Positions 18,920 through 27,741 of a DNA stretch of 64,000 bases are shown here, one piece after another (the stretch's first letter is position 1; each line of letters opens with the position of its first letter). The stretch lies in assembly GCA_028277945.1 (NCBI GenBank), contig JANQFH010000066.1, forward strand, positions 62,001 to 126,000, in the 5' to 3' direction. This DNA comes from Oligoflexia bacterium. GTDB lineage: Bacteria > Bdellovibrionota_G > JANQFH01. The notes below the pieces were generated by a model. That model ran no database searches. It was not told the origin of the DNA and saw nothing but the letters and a program-made list of their open reading frames with translations. Position numbers and translations under genes: made by a program.

Positions 18920-20266
18920 TTATTTCTGCAACTCTTTCATAATCTCGGAGTCTTCCTCTTCAAAGGCACTTAGCTGCCTGACATGCTCTTTAACAATGCT
19001 CGGTGTGATAAAGACGAGTAGCTCCTTTTTTGTCGTACCCCGACGCGTAGAGCCGAAGAGGGCGCCAAAGATGGGTATGCGATGCAGTACCGGCAGGCCT
19101 CGTTTGGTTTTGGTCTTTTGTAGCTGAAATAGGCCGCCGATAACCGTGGTTGCGCCGTTGTTTAAAAAAACCGTGGTAGCCGCGGTATTGTCAATGATAG
19201 AAGGTATCCCATCCACAGTATTGGCAAAGTCAGGTTGCGATTCGGTTACATCAATAGCGAGACTAATCTTGCCATCCACCGTCACCTGGGGTGTGACGAT
19301 CATGGTAATCCCCGCATCGATCTGCTGTAAATTGGAGGTACCGGTTGACGAGCCAGAGGAAGAGGCAGAGATGGTCAAATCGCCAGACGTTTTGACAAAG
19401 AATTTGACACCACTGTGGATGGTGGCTGGCTGGTTATTCACGGTGACAATGGATGGCCGCGACAGAATGGACAGATCGCCCTTTTCTTCGGCTAAAGAGA
19501 GCTGTGTATCAAACAGGGTATCGCCAAAGGGTCCGAGGCCGAGCGCAACTCCTGAAGTGGGGTTAGCACCACCTAAACCAGTGGCGCTGGTGTTGAGGTT
19601 AAGAGTCCTGCCACTGTCAGCCGCACCTACGGCGTTGAGACCAGCAACCTGAAACTCCCCGGCAGTGTCGGTAAAACCCCATTGCACGCCGAGACTGCGG
19701 ACATAGTCGACTGAGGCCTCAACAATCTTGGCCTCGATCAATACCTGTTTATCGAGCTTGTCGATGTTGGTGATAAGCGTCTGCACGTCTTGTAGGTAGG
19801 GCAGGGTATCCCGAACTGTAAGCGCATTGATACGATCGTCGATCATCACCGAACCGCGTTCAGAAACGAGAGCCTCTACCTGTCCGCCGACGTCTTTAGC
19901 CTTGGCATATTTTAAACGAAATGTTGTAGTCTCTAAATCTTCACCGAGCTCTTCTAAAGCCTCTTTTGTAGCAATGCGGATCACCTTGTTTTTGCTTACT
20001 GCACCTAAGCCGTGGGTTTCGAGAATGGCTTCCAAAGCATCCTGTAGGCTGATACTGTTAAAACTCGCTGTCACCAGACCTTCCATCTTGTCCGGCATCA
20101 CGACGTTCTGCCCATCTATCATCGTCAGCATGCGTACCACATGCTGGATCGGGGCATCTTGAATTTCGATTGTGTAACGTTTGTTTTGCTTAGTTTGGGT
20201 AAAACCTAACGTCGGCAATAGGCAGACAAGTATAGTCAACAGGTGCTGTCGTAAAAAGATAGGCAT
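18920..20266 (-). CDS. mshL: Secretin of the MSHA-type pilus (MshL/PilQ-like)
   Basis: A 448-residue outer-membrane secretin with a signal peptide (about residues 1-23). One STN-like or N0 segment (YTIEIQDAPIQHVVRMLTM) and an N1/N3 region (TTFRLKYAKAKDVGGQVEALV) precede the secretin core. That core contains EAKIVEASVDYVRSLGVQWG and the late LPVLHRIPIFGALFG signature. It is shorter than many PilQ proteins and has no AMIN domains, as in MshL. It forms the pore through which the pilus fibre exits. It abuts the PilP-like gene with no spacer. Confidence 0.88.
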   Translation of the reverse strand: MPIFLRQHLLTILVCLLPTLGFTQTKQNKRYTIEIQDAPIQHVVRMLTMIDGQNVVMPDKMEGLVTASFNSISLQDALEAILETHGLGAVSKNKVIRIATKEALEELGEDLETTTFRLKYAKAKDVGGQVEALVSERGSVMIDDRINALTVRDTLPYLQDVQTLITNIDKLDKQVLIEAKIVEASVDYVRSLGVQWGFTDTAGEFQVAGLNAVGAADSGRTLNLNTSATGLGGANPTSGVALGLGPFGDTLFDTQLSLAEEKGDLSILSRPSIVTVNNQPATIHSGVKFFVKTSGDLTISASSSGSSTGTSNLQQIDAGITMIVTPQVTVDGKISLAIDVTESQPDFANTVDGIPSIIDNTAATTVFLNNGATTVIGGLFQLQKTKTKRGLPVLHRIPIFGALFGSTRRGTTKKELLVFITPSIVKEHVRQLSAFEEEDSEIMKELQK

Positions 20267-20623
20267 CTATGACTTTCCTCCCTGCAGAGAAAGGCGAAAG
20301 ATGCCGTGCTCGTTTCTCAGAATGACCCCTTTTTTCTCAATGGAGACAAGTTCTGAAGAACCGATCTTGTCTCCCTGGCGTAAGACCTGACCGCTGATCA
20401 GGCAAGCTGCGTCCCCCTCCCTATAAACAATGGCCATCAGCTTCAACTCATGTACACTGACGTCATCGAGGTTCTGCACAAAAGGATTGTTTTGCCACTG
20501 AATTTTGTTACTGGGCTCCTTCTGAAAATCCTCGATATTGAGGCCCGACAGGGTATTAGCCCAAGCCACAGCCGTATAGCAGTAGCAAAAGATAAATAGC
20601 CAAATGCTCAACGCATACCGCAT
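20267..20623 (-). CDS. PilP/MshK-like pilus assembly protein
   Basis: A 118-residue protein with an N-terminal signal or anchor (residues 1-22). Its small beta domain has the pattern of PilP/GspC homology regions: NPFVQ, LMAIVYREGDAACLISGQVLRQGDKIG and a final VSIEKKGVILRNEHGIFRLSL. In type IV pilus systems such proteins link the inner-membrane PilNO-type complex to the secretin. The position directly before the secretin gene supports this. Sequence identity is too low to choose between PilP and MshK names. Confidence 0.7.
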   Translation of the reverse strand: MRYALSIWLFIFCYCYTAVAWANTLSGLNIEDFQKEPSNKIQWQNNPFVQNLDDVSVHELKLMAIVYREGDAACLISGQVLRQGDKIGSSELVSIEKKGVILRNEHGIFRLSLQGGKS

Positions 20624-20629
20624 GACAAC

Positions 20630-21190
20630 CTACTGCTGGCCATAAAATCGCCCTTGAATCTCAGCCGTGATACGACTGGAAGGGTCCGAATTTATGGAAA
20701 GGGTTTCAATGATTAGAGGTGCTGGCAGTGCTTCCAGCGTTTCAATATAGGCGCCAATGGCAGCAAAGCTTCCTGACAACGTCAGGTCCGCTTCCCTGTA
20801 AATAAGGCTGCCCTCCTCTCTTAAATCAGCAAATTTGCTCTTAATGATTTTGACTCCTCGAAGTTGTAGTGGCTGAGTCAGAAAGTGGACAGCGTCAACC
20901 ACATCTTGTCGCGAGCCAAACCGTTTGCTATTTATGGTTGCCTTCTCCACCAGGTCACTCTGCATGGCTGGGCTCGCCTCTGCCGTGTTTGGCGCTGCTA
21001 TTAACTGCCGACGTTCTTCACTAGTGGATTCAAGCTGCTGTCTTATTGATGAGATAGCATGGTGACTTGCTAATAGGCATGACCTGACAAAGCCCAAACA
21101 GAGTGCGGCGAGCAGCAAGATAAAGATAGTCCTCTCGCGTCTGTTTGGCTTTTGATTTAAATCGATTTTTGCAAAAGACTTGATATTCAT
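20630..21190 (-). CDS. PilO/MshJ-like inner-membrane pilus assembly protein
   Basis: A 186-residue bitopic protein: short cytoplasmic tail with basic residues, one transmembrane helix (about residues 22-42), a coiled-coil stretch (SSIRQQLESTSEERRQL) and a periplasmic ferredoxin-like domain. This is the PilO/GspM plan. I set the start at ATG 21190, which makes an ATGA overlap with the PilN-like gene; a TTG at 21199 is less likely. It would pair with the PilN-like protein as part of the alignment complex. Confidence 0.75.
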   Translation of the reverse strand: MNIKSFAKIDLNQKPNRRERTIFILLLAALCLGFVRSCLLASHHAISSIRQQLESTSEERRQLIAAPNTAEASPAMQSDLVEKATINSKRFGSRQDVVDAVHFLTQPLQLRGVKIIKSKFADLREEGSLIYREADLTLSGSFAAIGAYIETLEALPAPLIIETLSINSDPSSRITAEIQGRFYGQQ

Positions 21191-21711
21191 CGCATCCAAC
21201 AGGTTAACTGAAAAGCCAATCGTCCCGGTGTTCCCGCATCTTTTAATTGTTGTGAAGAGATCTGAGCAATCTTATCACAGATAGGTAGACTGATTAAACG
21301 GCTCTTGAACTGAGTAACCACTTGCAGGTTTAAGGCCACACCTTCGACAATCAACTTGCGGTCGTCCGTGATCGAGCCTTCTACTCGGTTCAGCTTTACC
21401 TCTTGGGGGGTATTTTTTGATATGTCGTCCAAGAGACCTGCCCAGGCAATAGCATTGTCCAGGTAGTGACGCGTTGTTTCTATTGCGGCCGGAGTGGTCG
21501 AAGCTGTGGCAGGTGAACTCTTTAATTGGGAAATTTCGCCTTGGAGAGCAAAAAGCTGGTTGGCAAGGCCCTGCAGTCTATGTTTCTGTACAAAGGCAAA
21601 GGTAAGAAAGAGCAAGATCAGGCCGGTGGGGATCAACAGCGTCCAAAGGTAGTTGAGCTCGAAATTTCTTAGATCAAAGGCCTTTCTCTCTAAAAAGTTG
21701 ATGTGTTGCAT
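21187..21711 (-). CDS. PilN-like inner-membrane pilus assembly protein
   Basis: A 174-residue bitopic protein beginning MQHINFLERK, the PilN-type N-terminus that binds PilM. A transmembrane helix follows at about 21-41, then a coiled coil and a periplasmic domain. The start at 21711 is chosen for that N-terminal motif; an in-frame upstream ATG at 21786 would add 25 residues read from the pilM gene. Together with the PilM-, PilO- and PilP-like products it forms the inner-membrane platform link. Confidence 0.78.
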   Translation of the reverse strand: MQHINFLERKAFDLRNFELNYLWTLLIPTGLILLFLTFAFVQKHRLQGLANQLFALQGEISQLKSSPATASTTPAAIETTRHYLDNAIAWAGLLDDISKNTPQEVKLNRVEGSITDDRKLIVEGVALNLQVVTQFKSRLISLPICDKIAQISSQQLKDAGTPGRLAFQLTCWMR

Positions 21712-21721
21712 AGCCAATCCA

Positions 21722-22738
21722 TCAGTCCAGCGCCAGTCCCGCTGCCACTCCATAACAGTGCCTTTTCTCGGCAATCTCGTCTTCATAGAAGCTGGCGGTA
21801 TCTATCTTGTTAAACGGTTCTAGCATTGCCGTGGGAACGTTCAGGGTCTGTTGTACATGGGATGCTAGGCCGAAAAGCTGCGAACCTCCGCCTGTGAGGA
21901 AAAGATGAGTGATAGGTTGATTTGGGAATAGCATAAGATAGGTGTCCATCGAACGTTGGATTTCGACGAGCAGCTTGGAGAGGTAGTGCGCTATGGTGTT
22001 CTGCAATGTCTGATTTTTGTCCTCAGGGATCTTTTCTTTTGCCGTTTCAACTTTATACTGCTCTGCTCTCTGTTGATCGATGCCAAGATCGCGCATGATT
22101 TGCTGGGTCAGTGTTTCACCCGCCATGCCGATCATAGGCCTGCAGAACAGTAGTCCCTCTGAACAAACGGTGGCGAAGAGCGTGAAGGTCTTGCCGAAGT
22201 CAATCAAGGCATGCCGATCATTTGGCTCTAGGTCATAATTATACAGCACGTTGTAAGCCAGTGCGTGAATCTGTGGTTCCACCATCCTTGGATCCGCAAG
22301 TCCCAGCTCCTTTAAGTACGCAAGCTGTTCTTGCACCCTTTGCCTTGGTAAGGCAAAGACAAGATAAGGCATGGTCTTTTCACTGGGTAGCGACGAAAGT
22401 GGCAAATAACGAAATAGGTAGCCATCAATCTGATCTGGCCCACCTTGAATCACGTCCTTTAGACTCCAAGGGACGATCTCACGGAGCTCTTCTTCAGGCA
22501 CCCGGGGTAGGTCCACCTTGCGGATTTTCATGTTGGGATCATCGATGCTAACCCGAACCTCTCCACGACGCAGAATGGGGTGACGAAACAACTCTCTTAA
22601 ACCGCGTCGATTATCTCGTTTGAAAAAGGCATGGGCTACAAGGTGGTAGCGACTCGTGTTGTTCTTTAGGCAGATGACTTTAACATGCTCACTGCCTACA
22701 TCGATACCCACGGTCTCGTTTGTTTTTTTAACCATCAT
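21722..22738 (-). CDS. PilM/MshI-like actin-fold ATPase
   Basis: A 338-residue cytoplasmic protein of the PilM family with the FtsA/actin-like fold. Visible phosphate and adenosine loops are GIDVGSEHVKVICL at the N-terminus, ALIDFGKTFTLFATV in the middle and LFLTGGGSQLFGLASHV near the end. PilM binds the PilN N-terminus on the cytoplasmic side. The ATG overlaps the TPR gene stop (ATGA). In Vibrio MshI combines related roles; here PilM- and PilN-like functions are separate genes. Confidence 0.83.
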   Translation of the reverse strand: MMVKKTNETVGIDVGSEHVKVICLKNNTSRYHLVAHAFFKRDNRRGLRELFRHPILRRGEVRVSIDDPNMKIRKVDLPRVPEEELREIVPWSLKDVIQGGPDQIDGYLFRYLPLSSLPSEKTMPYLVFALPRQRVQEQLAYLKELGLADPRMVEPQIHALAYNVLYNYDLEPNDRHALIDFGKTFTLFATVCSEGLLFCRPMIGMAGETLTQQIMRDLGIDQQRAEQYKVETAKEKIPEDKNQTLQNTIAHYLSKLLVEIQRSMDTYLMLFPNQPITHLFLTGGGSQLFGLASHVQQTLNVPTAMLEPFNKIDTASFYEDEIAEKRHCYGVAAGLALD

Positions 22739-23487
22739 CTGAGTTTTTGCAGATGCTGTTTAATTTGCAGAGCCAGCTGCGAATTGTCGTTATCAGAGCG
22801 TTTTAAAAACGCTTGATAGTGGTTCACGGCGCTGCCAAGGTCGCCATTCTTTTCGTACAAGACAGCGAGGTTAAAATAGGGGTCGGCATAGTCCTTTTTT
22901 AAAGAGAGGGCTTTTTTGAGATATGTCTCTGCCTCTATGGTTTCGCCCGTCACCGTTTTCAAATAACCCAGATTGTTAAAACATTCAGCGCAGTTGCCAT
23001 CTAGTTCCAAGGCACGGCTGAAGTGCTTTTCGCTGCTGCTAAAGAGCTCTTTGCGTAGGAAGACAAGACCGAGGTCGTTGTGGATGGTCGCACTATCTGG
23101 GTTTTGTTCTAGGGCCTGTTGGTACAGTTTCAGGCTGGCATCGAGCTGCCCGTTTTCAAACAGGTTTTTAGCCTGCTCTAAGTCGACAGATGGGTTGGTT
23201 GGCAGTGGGACGGCCACAGAGGGCAAGCGGGCCTGTGGTGGTGCGGTTTTTGGCTTGCTGCTCATTTCAGCAACCTGCTCTGTTTGCCAGCGGTTCCAAA
23301 CCCAGAGAGTTGTGGTAGCAGCGGCCATCGCCAGCAATAGGGCTGACAGTAGCCACAGTCTCTTTGTAGAGCTTGCGTTCTTTTTTAAAAAACCGCTTTT
23401 GCCAAGAAAAAGCCCCTCATGGGCCGTGGTCTCTTCGGCTCTTTGTTCTTCTTGTTGGGAGCGCAGAGCTTTTAAAATGACGGACAT
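22735..23487 (-). CDS. TPR protein of the pilus locus (MshN-like)
   Basis: A 250-residue protein that begins MSVILKALRSQQEE, a motif shared with GspB/ExeB and MshN-type proteins. A transmembrane helix follows at about residues 43-65, then a Pro-rich linker and about four tetratricopeptide repeats. The start at ATG 23487 is supported by GGAGG eight bases upstream. The partner of such proteins is the GspA/MshM-type ATPase, whose gene overlaps this one by 16 bases just upstream. It probably helps secretin or peptidoglycan-linked assembly. Confidence 0.8.
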   Translation of the reverse strand: MSVILKALRSQQEEQRAEETTAHEGLFLGKSGFLKKNASSTKRLWLLSALLLAMAAATTTLWVWNRWQTEQVAEMSSKPKTAPPQARLPSVAVPLPTNPSVDLEQAKNLFENGQLDASLKLYQQALEQNPDSATIHNDLGLVFLRKELFSSSEKHFSRALELDGNCAECFNNLGYLKTVTGETIEAETYLKKALSLKKDYADPYFNLAVLYEKNGDLGSAVNHYQAFLKRSDNDNSQLALQIKQHLQKLR

Positions 23488-24320
23488 GACCAAAACCTCC
23501 ACCAAGGTCTAGGAATCGTCCCGCGCAGATCGGTGATCGCCTCCTGTACGACCTCTTTGGTAATGGTCCGCGTCCTCCTGGCATAGGCAGCGAGCAAGAC
23601 CCGATCACACAGGATATTAGCCACACGGGGATAACCACGCGAAAAATCACATACCCTTTTTACAGCCCGCCTCTCAAAAAACAGCCTTCCTTCTCCGCCT
23701 GCTATGGAGAGGCGATGAAAAATATACTGGCGCATCTCTCTGGCATTAAGTGTGCGCAACCGTTGGTGGATACTAATGCGTTGGGCAAGTTGACGCAGAC
23801 GGCGATCCTTGAGAGTTGTCTCTAATTCAGGTTGTCCCACTAAAACAATCTGTACCAGTTTATGTTTGTCGGTTTCCAGGTTGGACAGGAGGCGTGTCAT
23901 TTCTAAAGCCTCTACTGAGAGGTTCTGTGCCTCATCAATGAGGACCACAGCATTGTGGCCATTCTTTGATCGAGACAGAAGAAACCGATTTAGGGCTTCT
24001 AACTGCTCTTCGGCGGTTCCCGCAATTCTTCTATTATCAAAATCTTTATTAATAGCCTGGAGCAGTCCCGTGACTGAAAGCAGGGGGTTTAGGATGACCG
24101 AGATTTCGATATTGGCATGGAGGCGGTTGATCACCTCACGGCACACGGTCGTCTTGCCGGTGCCAATCTCACCAGTCAACAAGAGAAAACCGCGGCGTTG
24201 CTCTATGCCATAGACTAAAGCGGCAATGGCTGCTTCATGTTGATGCGAATGAAAGAGGAAGCGGGGATCGGGCGTCATGCTGAAGGGTTCTTCCTTCAGG
24301 TTGAAGTAGCGCAGATACAC
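23472..24320 (-). CDS. mshM: MshM/ExeA-like AAA ATPase
   Basis: A 282-residue AAA ATPase of the ExeA/GspA family that starts YLRYFNLKEEPFSMTPDPRF, the family hallmark. Walker A is GEIGTGKT at residues 50-57 and Walker B is VVLIDEAQNL with D129-E130. There is no periplasmic peptidoglycan-binding domain, as in MshM. GTG start at 24320 with AGGAGGGG ahead of it. It probably works with the overlapping TPR protein in assembly of the secretin through the cell wall. Confidence 0.87.
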   Translation of the reverse strand: MYLRYFNLKEEPFSMTPDPRFLFHSHQHEAAIAALVYGIEQRRGFLLLTGEIGTGKTTVCREVINRLHANIEISVILNPLLSVTGLLQAINKDFDNRRIAGTAEEQLEALNRFLLSRSKNGHNAVVLIDEAQNLSVEALEMTRLLSNLETDKHKLVQIVLVGQPELETTLKDRRLRQLAQRISIHQRLRTLNAREMRQYIFHRLSIAGGEGRLFFERRAVKRVCDFSRGYPRVANILCDRVLLAAYARRTRTITKEVVQEAITDLRGTIPRPWWRFWSCPSF

Positions 24321-24388
24321 GGACGTCCCCTCCTAATCACATAAAACATAACCCAATTCTATCCATTAGAAAAGAGCCAGCATCTCTC

Positions 24389-26269
24389 TCAGCCATCCGG
24401 CGGCGTAAAGCTAGGAGTGGTCTTGGTGGAGCCGTCCAACATGGTGAAGGTGATATCAAAGGTCTTACCACTCATGTCACCGTTAAAGCGGAAGAAGTTG
24501 ATGGTTTTGGTCTGCGAGGGCGACAGCGAGACGGGCGCTGTCAGGGTTTTGGTCTTGTTCTTTTTTGCCGTACCGCTCCAAACCTGGCTGCGATTGACAT
24601 TGATGTTTTTTACTCGGCGACTGCTGGAGCCGTTCCAGTTGACACTGAACTTCTCCCAGGTAATGGTGCTGGCGCCGTTGTTGGTAATGGTTATACCTTC
24701 TAAGTCTATATCGCCACTTCCGCTAATTGTTGTGCTTGATGTATCGATAGACAGATCACTCGCCTGTGCATCTAGGGTAACGGTTCCTGTCTTGGTGTTA
24801 CCATCAGACAGATCAAAGGTTATTGTGTAAGTTATACCGACGTCGACGGCTTTCTTGAATTGAAAGGTAGTGATATCCACGGCACCGACGCCGTCGCGCA
24901 GGTAGACATCTTTGTCGCCAAAGTCTGCCTTTTGGCCTGAGTTTTTGTTGCCACTGAAGTTGTTGTCATCGGTATCGTCTTGGACTTTGAGCTTTTTAAA
25001 CTGCTGCCCTGAGACGCCGCCGCTCCAGCTGACAGTAACCGCGGTAAGGCCGATGTCATTAGCGCAGGTGTTTTCCAGCGTCATATTTTGCAGATACTTG
25101 TTGTCGCTGCCACCACGGGCAGCATTGGAGGTATCAAAGGTAAGGCAGTTGTGTTGATTACTGGCGAACTGGTCGATGCTGGTTGTCTTACTGGTCGCAT
25201 CGACAAAGGTCCAGATAATCGTGTAATCACGGTTAAGCATCTCATCGCTAAAGTCAAAGCGGTTGTTGGAACTATAGGTTGTCGACGCTGGAATGGTGGT
25301 GTCGATATCTCGAGTTATCCCGCTGTTGGTATTATCCCAAGAGTCGTAAATGTTGCTGTTGTTGATCCTGAACTGTTGCAGGGTGCGGCTTGGCGAAGTC
25401 GGTGTCCAGCTTACCTGGGTGGTGTCGAGCCGAATCGGTAAGGAGCAACTATTTTGATAGGTCAAATCCTGCAGACGTTGCCACTTGCTGCTGTTCCACG
25501 CCAACTTGGCCGCGGAGGTGGTGGCTGTAAAACAGTTAGCCTGGTTGTCGGCAAGAAAGTCAACAGCAACGCTCTTTTGTGAGCCGTCGTTCATGTGAAA
25601 GACAAGCGTAAAGTCTGTATTGGTTACGTTGGTGTCCCAGCGAATGTGGCTTAGGTCGTGGTTGTTGCCGTCGTTGATCACGTAGTCATTGGCGCCAAAA
25701 TCAAAATTGGTGCCTGAGCTCTGTGCCGGACCATCGTACTCCTTAGGGTTTGTGGCAATTTGGATCTGATTGGCCTGTTGTCCCCCGTTAGGCGTCCAGC
25801 TGATCGTCATGGAGTCAATCTGGATGGCAGCGGTGCAGCGTACGGATCGGCTTAACACCAAGCCAGTCAACTTGGTGTTACCAGTGATGGCCTTGCCTGT
25901 GGTGTCGACATTCAGGCAGTTACCCGCGGCGGGCGGATTGGGATCCGTGATGCTAAAGGAATTGCTGGCACTATCCTTTGTTGTGGTGACGTTGACCTTG
26001 CTGTTCGTGCGCGTGATGCTGAAAGCCTCTCCAGCAAAGTGACGTGTGGGAATAGGGTCGGGATTGCCATCGACCTGAATTTGGCGCATGGCGTATTCAA
26101 AAGCCCCATGGGCAGCATAATACGCCTGGTCCATGTAGAGCTGCTGTGTGCGGGTTGATTGGTTGGTAGCTACCAACACGGCCATACCAGTTGCCATGGC
26201 TGCAAGAATACCCATGGCAATGAGCACACCTAATACGGCAAAGCCGCTACGGTGATGCATAGGCTGCAT
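24389..26269 (-). CDS. MshP/PilX-like minor pilin with four tandem beta-rich repeats
   Basis: A 626-residue protein with a prepilin-like N-terminus (MHHRSGFAVLGVLIAMGIL; glycine at the cleavage site but no Glu at position 5) and the YYAAHGAFEYA region seen in MshP/PilX-type proteins. From about residue 116 it is built of four tandem units of about 128 residues (116-243, 244-372, 373-502, 503-626). Each has VSW-type and FDLSDG-type strands. Units 1-3 each have two cysteines (C118/C145, C246/C275, C375/C402), probably disulfides; unit 4 has none. The size and repeats suggest an exposed pilus-tip or adhesive subunit, comparable in place to MshQ. The start could be residue 1 or M4. Confidence 0.75.
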   Translation of the reverse strand: MQPMHHRSGFAVLGVLIAMGILAAMATGMAVLVATNQSTRTQQLYMDQAYYAAHGAFEYAMRQIQVDGNPDPIPTRHFAGEAFSITRTNSKVNVTTTKDSASNSFSITDPNPPAAGNCLNVDTTGKAITGNTKLTGLVLSRSVRCTAAIQIDSMTISWTPNGGQQANQIQIATNPKEYDGPAQSSGTNFDFGANDYVINDGNNHDLSHIRWDTNVTNTDFTLVFHMNDGSQKSVAVDFLADNQANCFTATTSAAKLAWNSSKWQRLQDLTYQNSCSLPIRLDTTQVSWTPTSPSRTLQQFRINNSNIYDSWDNTNSGITRDIDTTIPASTTYSSNNRFDFSDEMLNRDYTIIWTFVDATSKTTSIDQFASNQHNCLTFDTSNAARGGSDNKYLQNMTLENTCANDIGLTAVTVSWSGGVSGQQFKKLKVQDDTDDNNFSGNKNSGQKADFGDKDVYLRDGVGAVDITTFQFKKAVDVGITYTITFDLSDGNTKTGTVTLDAQASDLSIDTSSTTISGSGDIDLEGITITNNGASTITWEKFSVNWNGSSSRRVKNINVNRSQVWSGTAKKNKTKTLTAPVSLSPSQTKTINFFRFNGDMSGKTFDITFTMLDGSTKTTPSFTPPDG

Positions 26270-26753
26270 AGTTATTCCCCGTGTTCCTTAAGAACGTGCG
26301 TGTTCTCAGCGTCAGAGTGCCATGGTCTCCGGGCACATCCATGCCTAGTTGGATGCCGACACTGCGGACTGCAGAGGCTGTTGCCGTGGTATTGCCCTGT
26401 TCATTATAGTAGCTGAAGCTCAGACTGGTCACGTTACTGGCAAGCGTGTCCGTATTGCGTCTTAGGTTGGTGCTGTTGAGGTCATAGGTGATGGCTGTGC
26501 CATCTGGATATTCAAATTGAAAGCTGGTTGATGTACTGACGTTGACCACATCCGCCGAAGACTGGATTAGGCGGATTTCGCGCACCATGCGGTCCATGGC
26601 TGCTCTCGCTTGTGCCAGTGTCTGCTTTCGCGACCAGACCGTATCAAAACCCTTGATGGCACTACTGAGGCCTGGACCCAAAACAGCGCCTAAAATACCG
26701 AGCAGGGCAATGACCAAAACCAATTCAACCAGGGTAAAACCTTTCTGTTTCAT
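26247..26753 (-). CDS. Prepilin-like protein (MshO/PilW position)
   Basis: A 168-residue pilin-like protein with leader MKQKG, then FTLVELVLVIALLGILG with Glu5, a type III prepilin N-terminus cut by a prepilin peptidase not encoded here. After the alpha-helix comes a beta-rich body without cysteines. The start overlaps the preceding pilin stop (ATGA) and the end overlaps the repeat pilin start by 14 to 23 bases. By locus position it corresponds to MshO, a minor pilin of the initiation complex. Confidence 0.82.
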   Translation of the reverse strand: MKQKGFTLVELVLVIALLGILGAVLGPGLSSAIKGFDTVWSRKQTLAQARAAMDRMVREIRLIQSSADVVNVSTSTSFQFEYPDGTAITYDLNSTNLRRNTDTLASNVTSLSFSYYNEQGNTTATASAVRSVGIQLGMDVPGDHGTLTLRTRTFLRNTGNNYAAYASP

Positions 26754-27202
26754 GGCGTGTAGTCTGTAATCAGGGTGGCCAATTGGATAGATCTATTGCC
26801 GTTGTTCCAACTCACCTGAACGGTCACGCGTGCGTATCCAGAACCGGCTGAGGCGTCTAAAAAATCATCGCTGTTATCATCGTCATCAGGATTGACTTCA
26901 AGGGCGGTTGAGTCGAGAACAAAACCAGCAAAACCGCTAACGGGGTTTTCATCATAGGTATTGCTCGTGTTGATTGAAGTGAGCGTAGCCGCATAACCAC
27001 AGCCGGATTCGTTGCAGTCTCTCTGGGCAATAATCCGTTCCATGGTTTCGCGTGCTATATTGGTAGCGATCACCGTCTGATCGGCCACGAGCGAAGAATT
27101 TACCGAGCCTTGAAAGGCGTAGAGCATGCCTACCAGACCAACGCCAATAACAGCAATGGACAGGACTGCTTCAATCAACGTGAAGCCCTCTATAGCCTTC
27201 AT
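26750..27202 (-). CDS. Prepilin-like protein (MshD/PilV-like)
   Basis: A 150-residue minor pilin with leader MKAIEG followed by FTLIEAVLSIAVIGVGLVG, which has Glu5 and the PilV-like pattern of a glycine-rich helix. It then has IARETMERIIAQRDCNESGCG, with two cysteines close together. It overlaps its neighbours by four bases on both sides. By position and N-terminus it matches MshD or PilV minor pilins. Confidence 0.82.
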   Translation of the reverse strand: MKAIEGFTLIEAVLSIAVIGVGLVGMLYAFQGSVNSSLVADQTVIATNIARETMERIIAQRDCNESGCGYAATLTSINTSNTYDENPVSGFAGFVLDSTALEVNPDDDDNSDDFLDASAGSGYARVTVQVSWNNGNRSIQLATLITDYTP

Positions 27203-27741
27203 TGGATGGCCACCATGCCGGTATTGGCGGTAACTGCGATCACCTTGCTATTGGTGCCATCGCTGATGGTCACACTGCCCCCACCTCCCGTGGTAGGAGT
27301 GCCCATGCTGTTGAATTCGACGGTATAGTTGCTGGAAATGACGATGTTAGGATACTTGTTGGCAAGGGTGATCACCATATTCTGTTTATCCAGAGGGCTT
27401 GTTAGAGGCGTTGCCGTGCTGCCCTGATAGACGGTATAGGAGCCGCCACTGATAAACTGTACACCAGAAGTCTGACCCGTCATCATGGCATTCTGTTTGG
27501 CGAATTCGATATCTGATTGTACCTGCTTGCTCGCGGTATCCAGCCGCGCTGAAGTAATAGGAGGTGAAAAGAGGACCACCGCCCCAGCTAGAAGACCTAG
27601 GAGGGCAATGACCAGGATGAGCTCGACAATGGTAAAACCAACTCGATTATCCGCAGTTCGTTGCCTGAATAAAGGTGCCCGCTGAGTTGCTGTACTGGAA
27701 CTCTGTGTCGCCGCTGCCGTTATCAAGTACCCCGTCCCCAT
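27199..27741 (-). CDS. Prepilin-like protein (MshC position) with buried start
   Basis: A type IV pilin-like protein with cleavage motif VGFTIVELILVIALLG and a Gly-rich C-terminal half (PTTGGGGSVTISDG). No usual short leader exists. The preceding pilin stop (27647-27649) lies almost on the cleavage site, and the nearest in-frame ATGs are at 27741, 27750 and 27765, inside that gene, giving leaders of 35 or more residues. I list 27741, but none of the starts has a good ribosome-binding site. Either a long leader is used, an unusual start codon is used, or a small deletion or sequencing error removed the normal start. Gene order places it as MshC. Confidence 0.65.
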   Translation of the reverse strand: MGTGYLITAAATQSSSTATQRAPLFRQRTADNRVGFTIVELILVIALLGLLAGAVVLFSPPITSARLDTASKQVQSDIEFAKQNAMMTGQTSGVQFISGGSYTVYQGSTATPLTSPLDKQNMVITLANKYPNIVISSNYTVEFNSMGTPTTGGGGSVTISDGTNSKVIAVTANTGMVAIQ

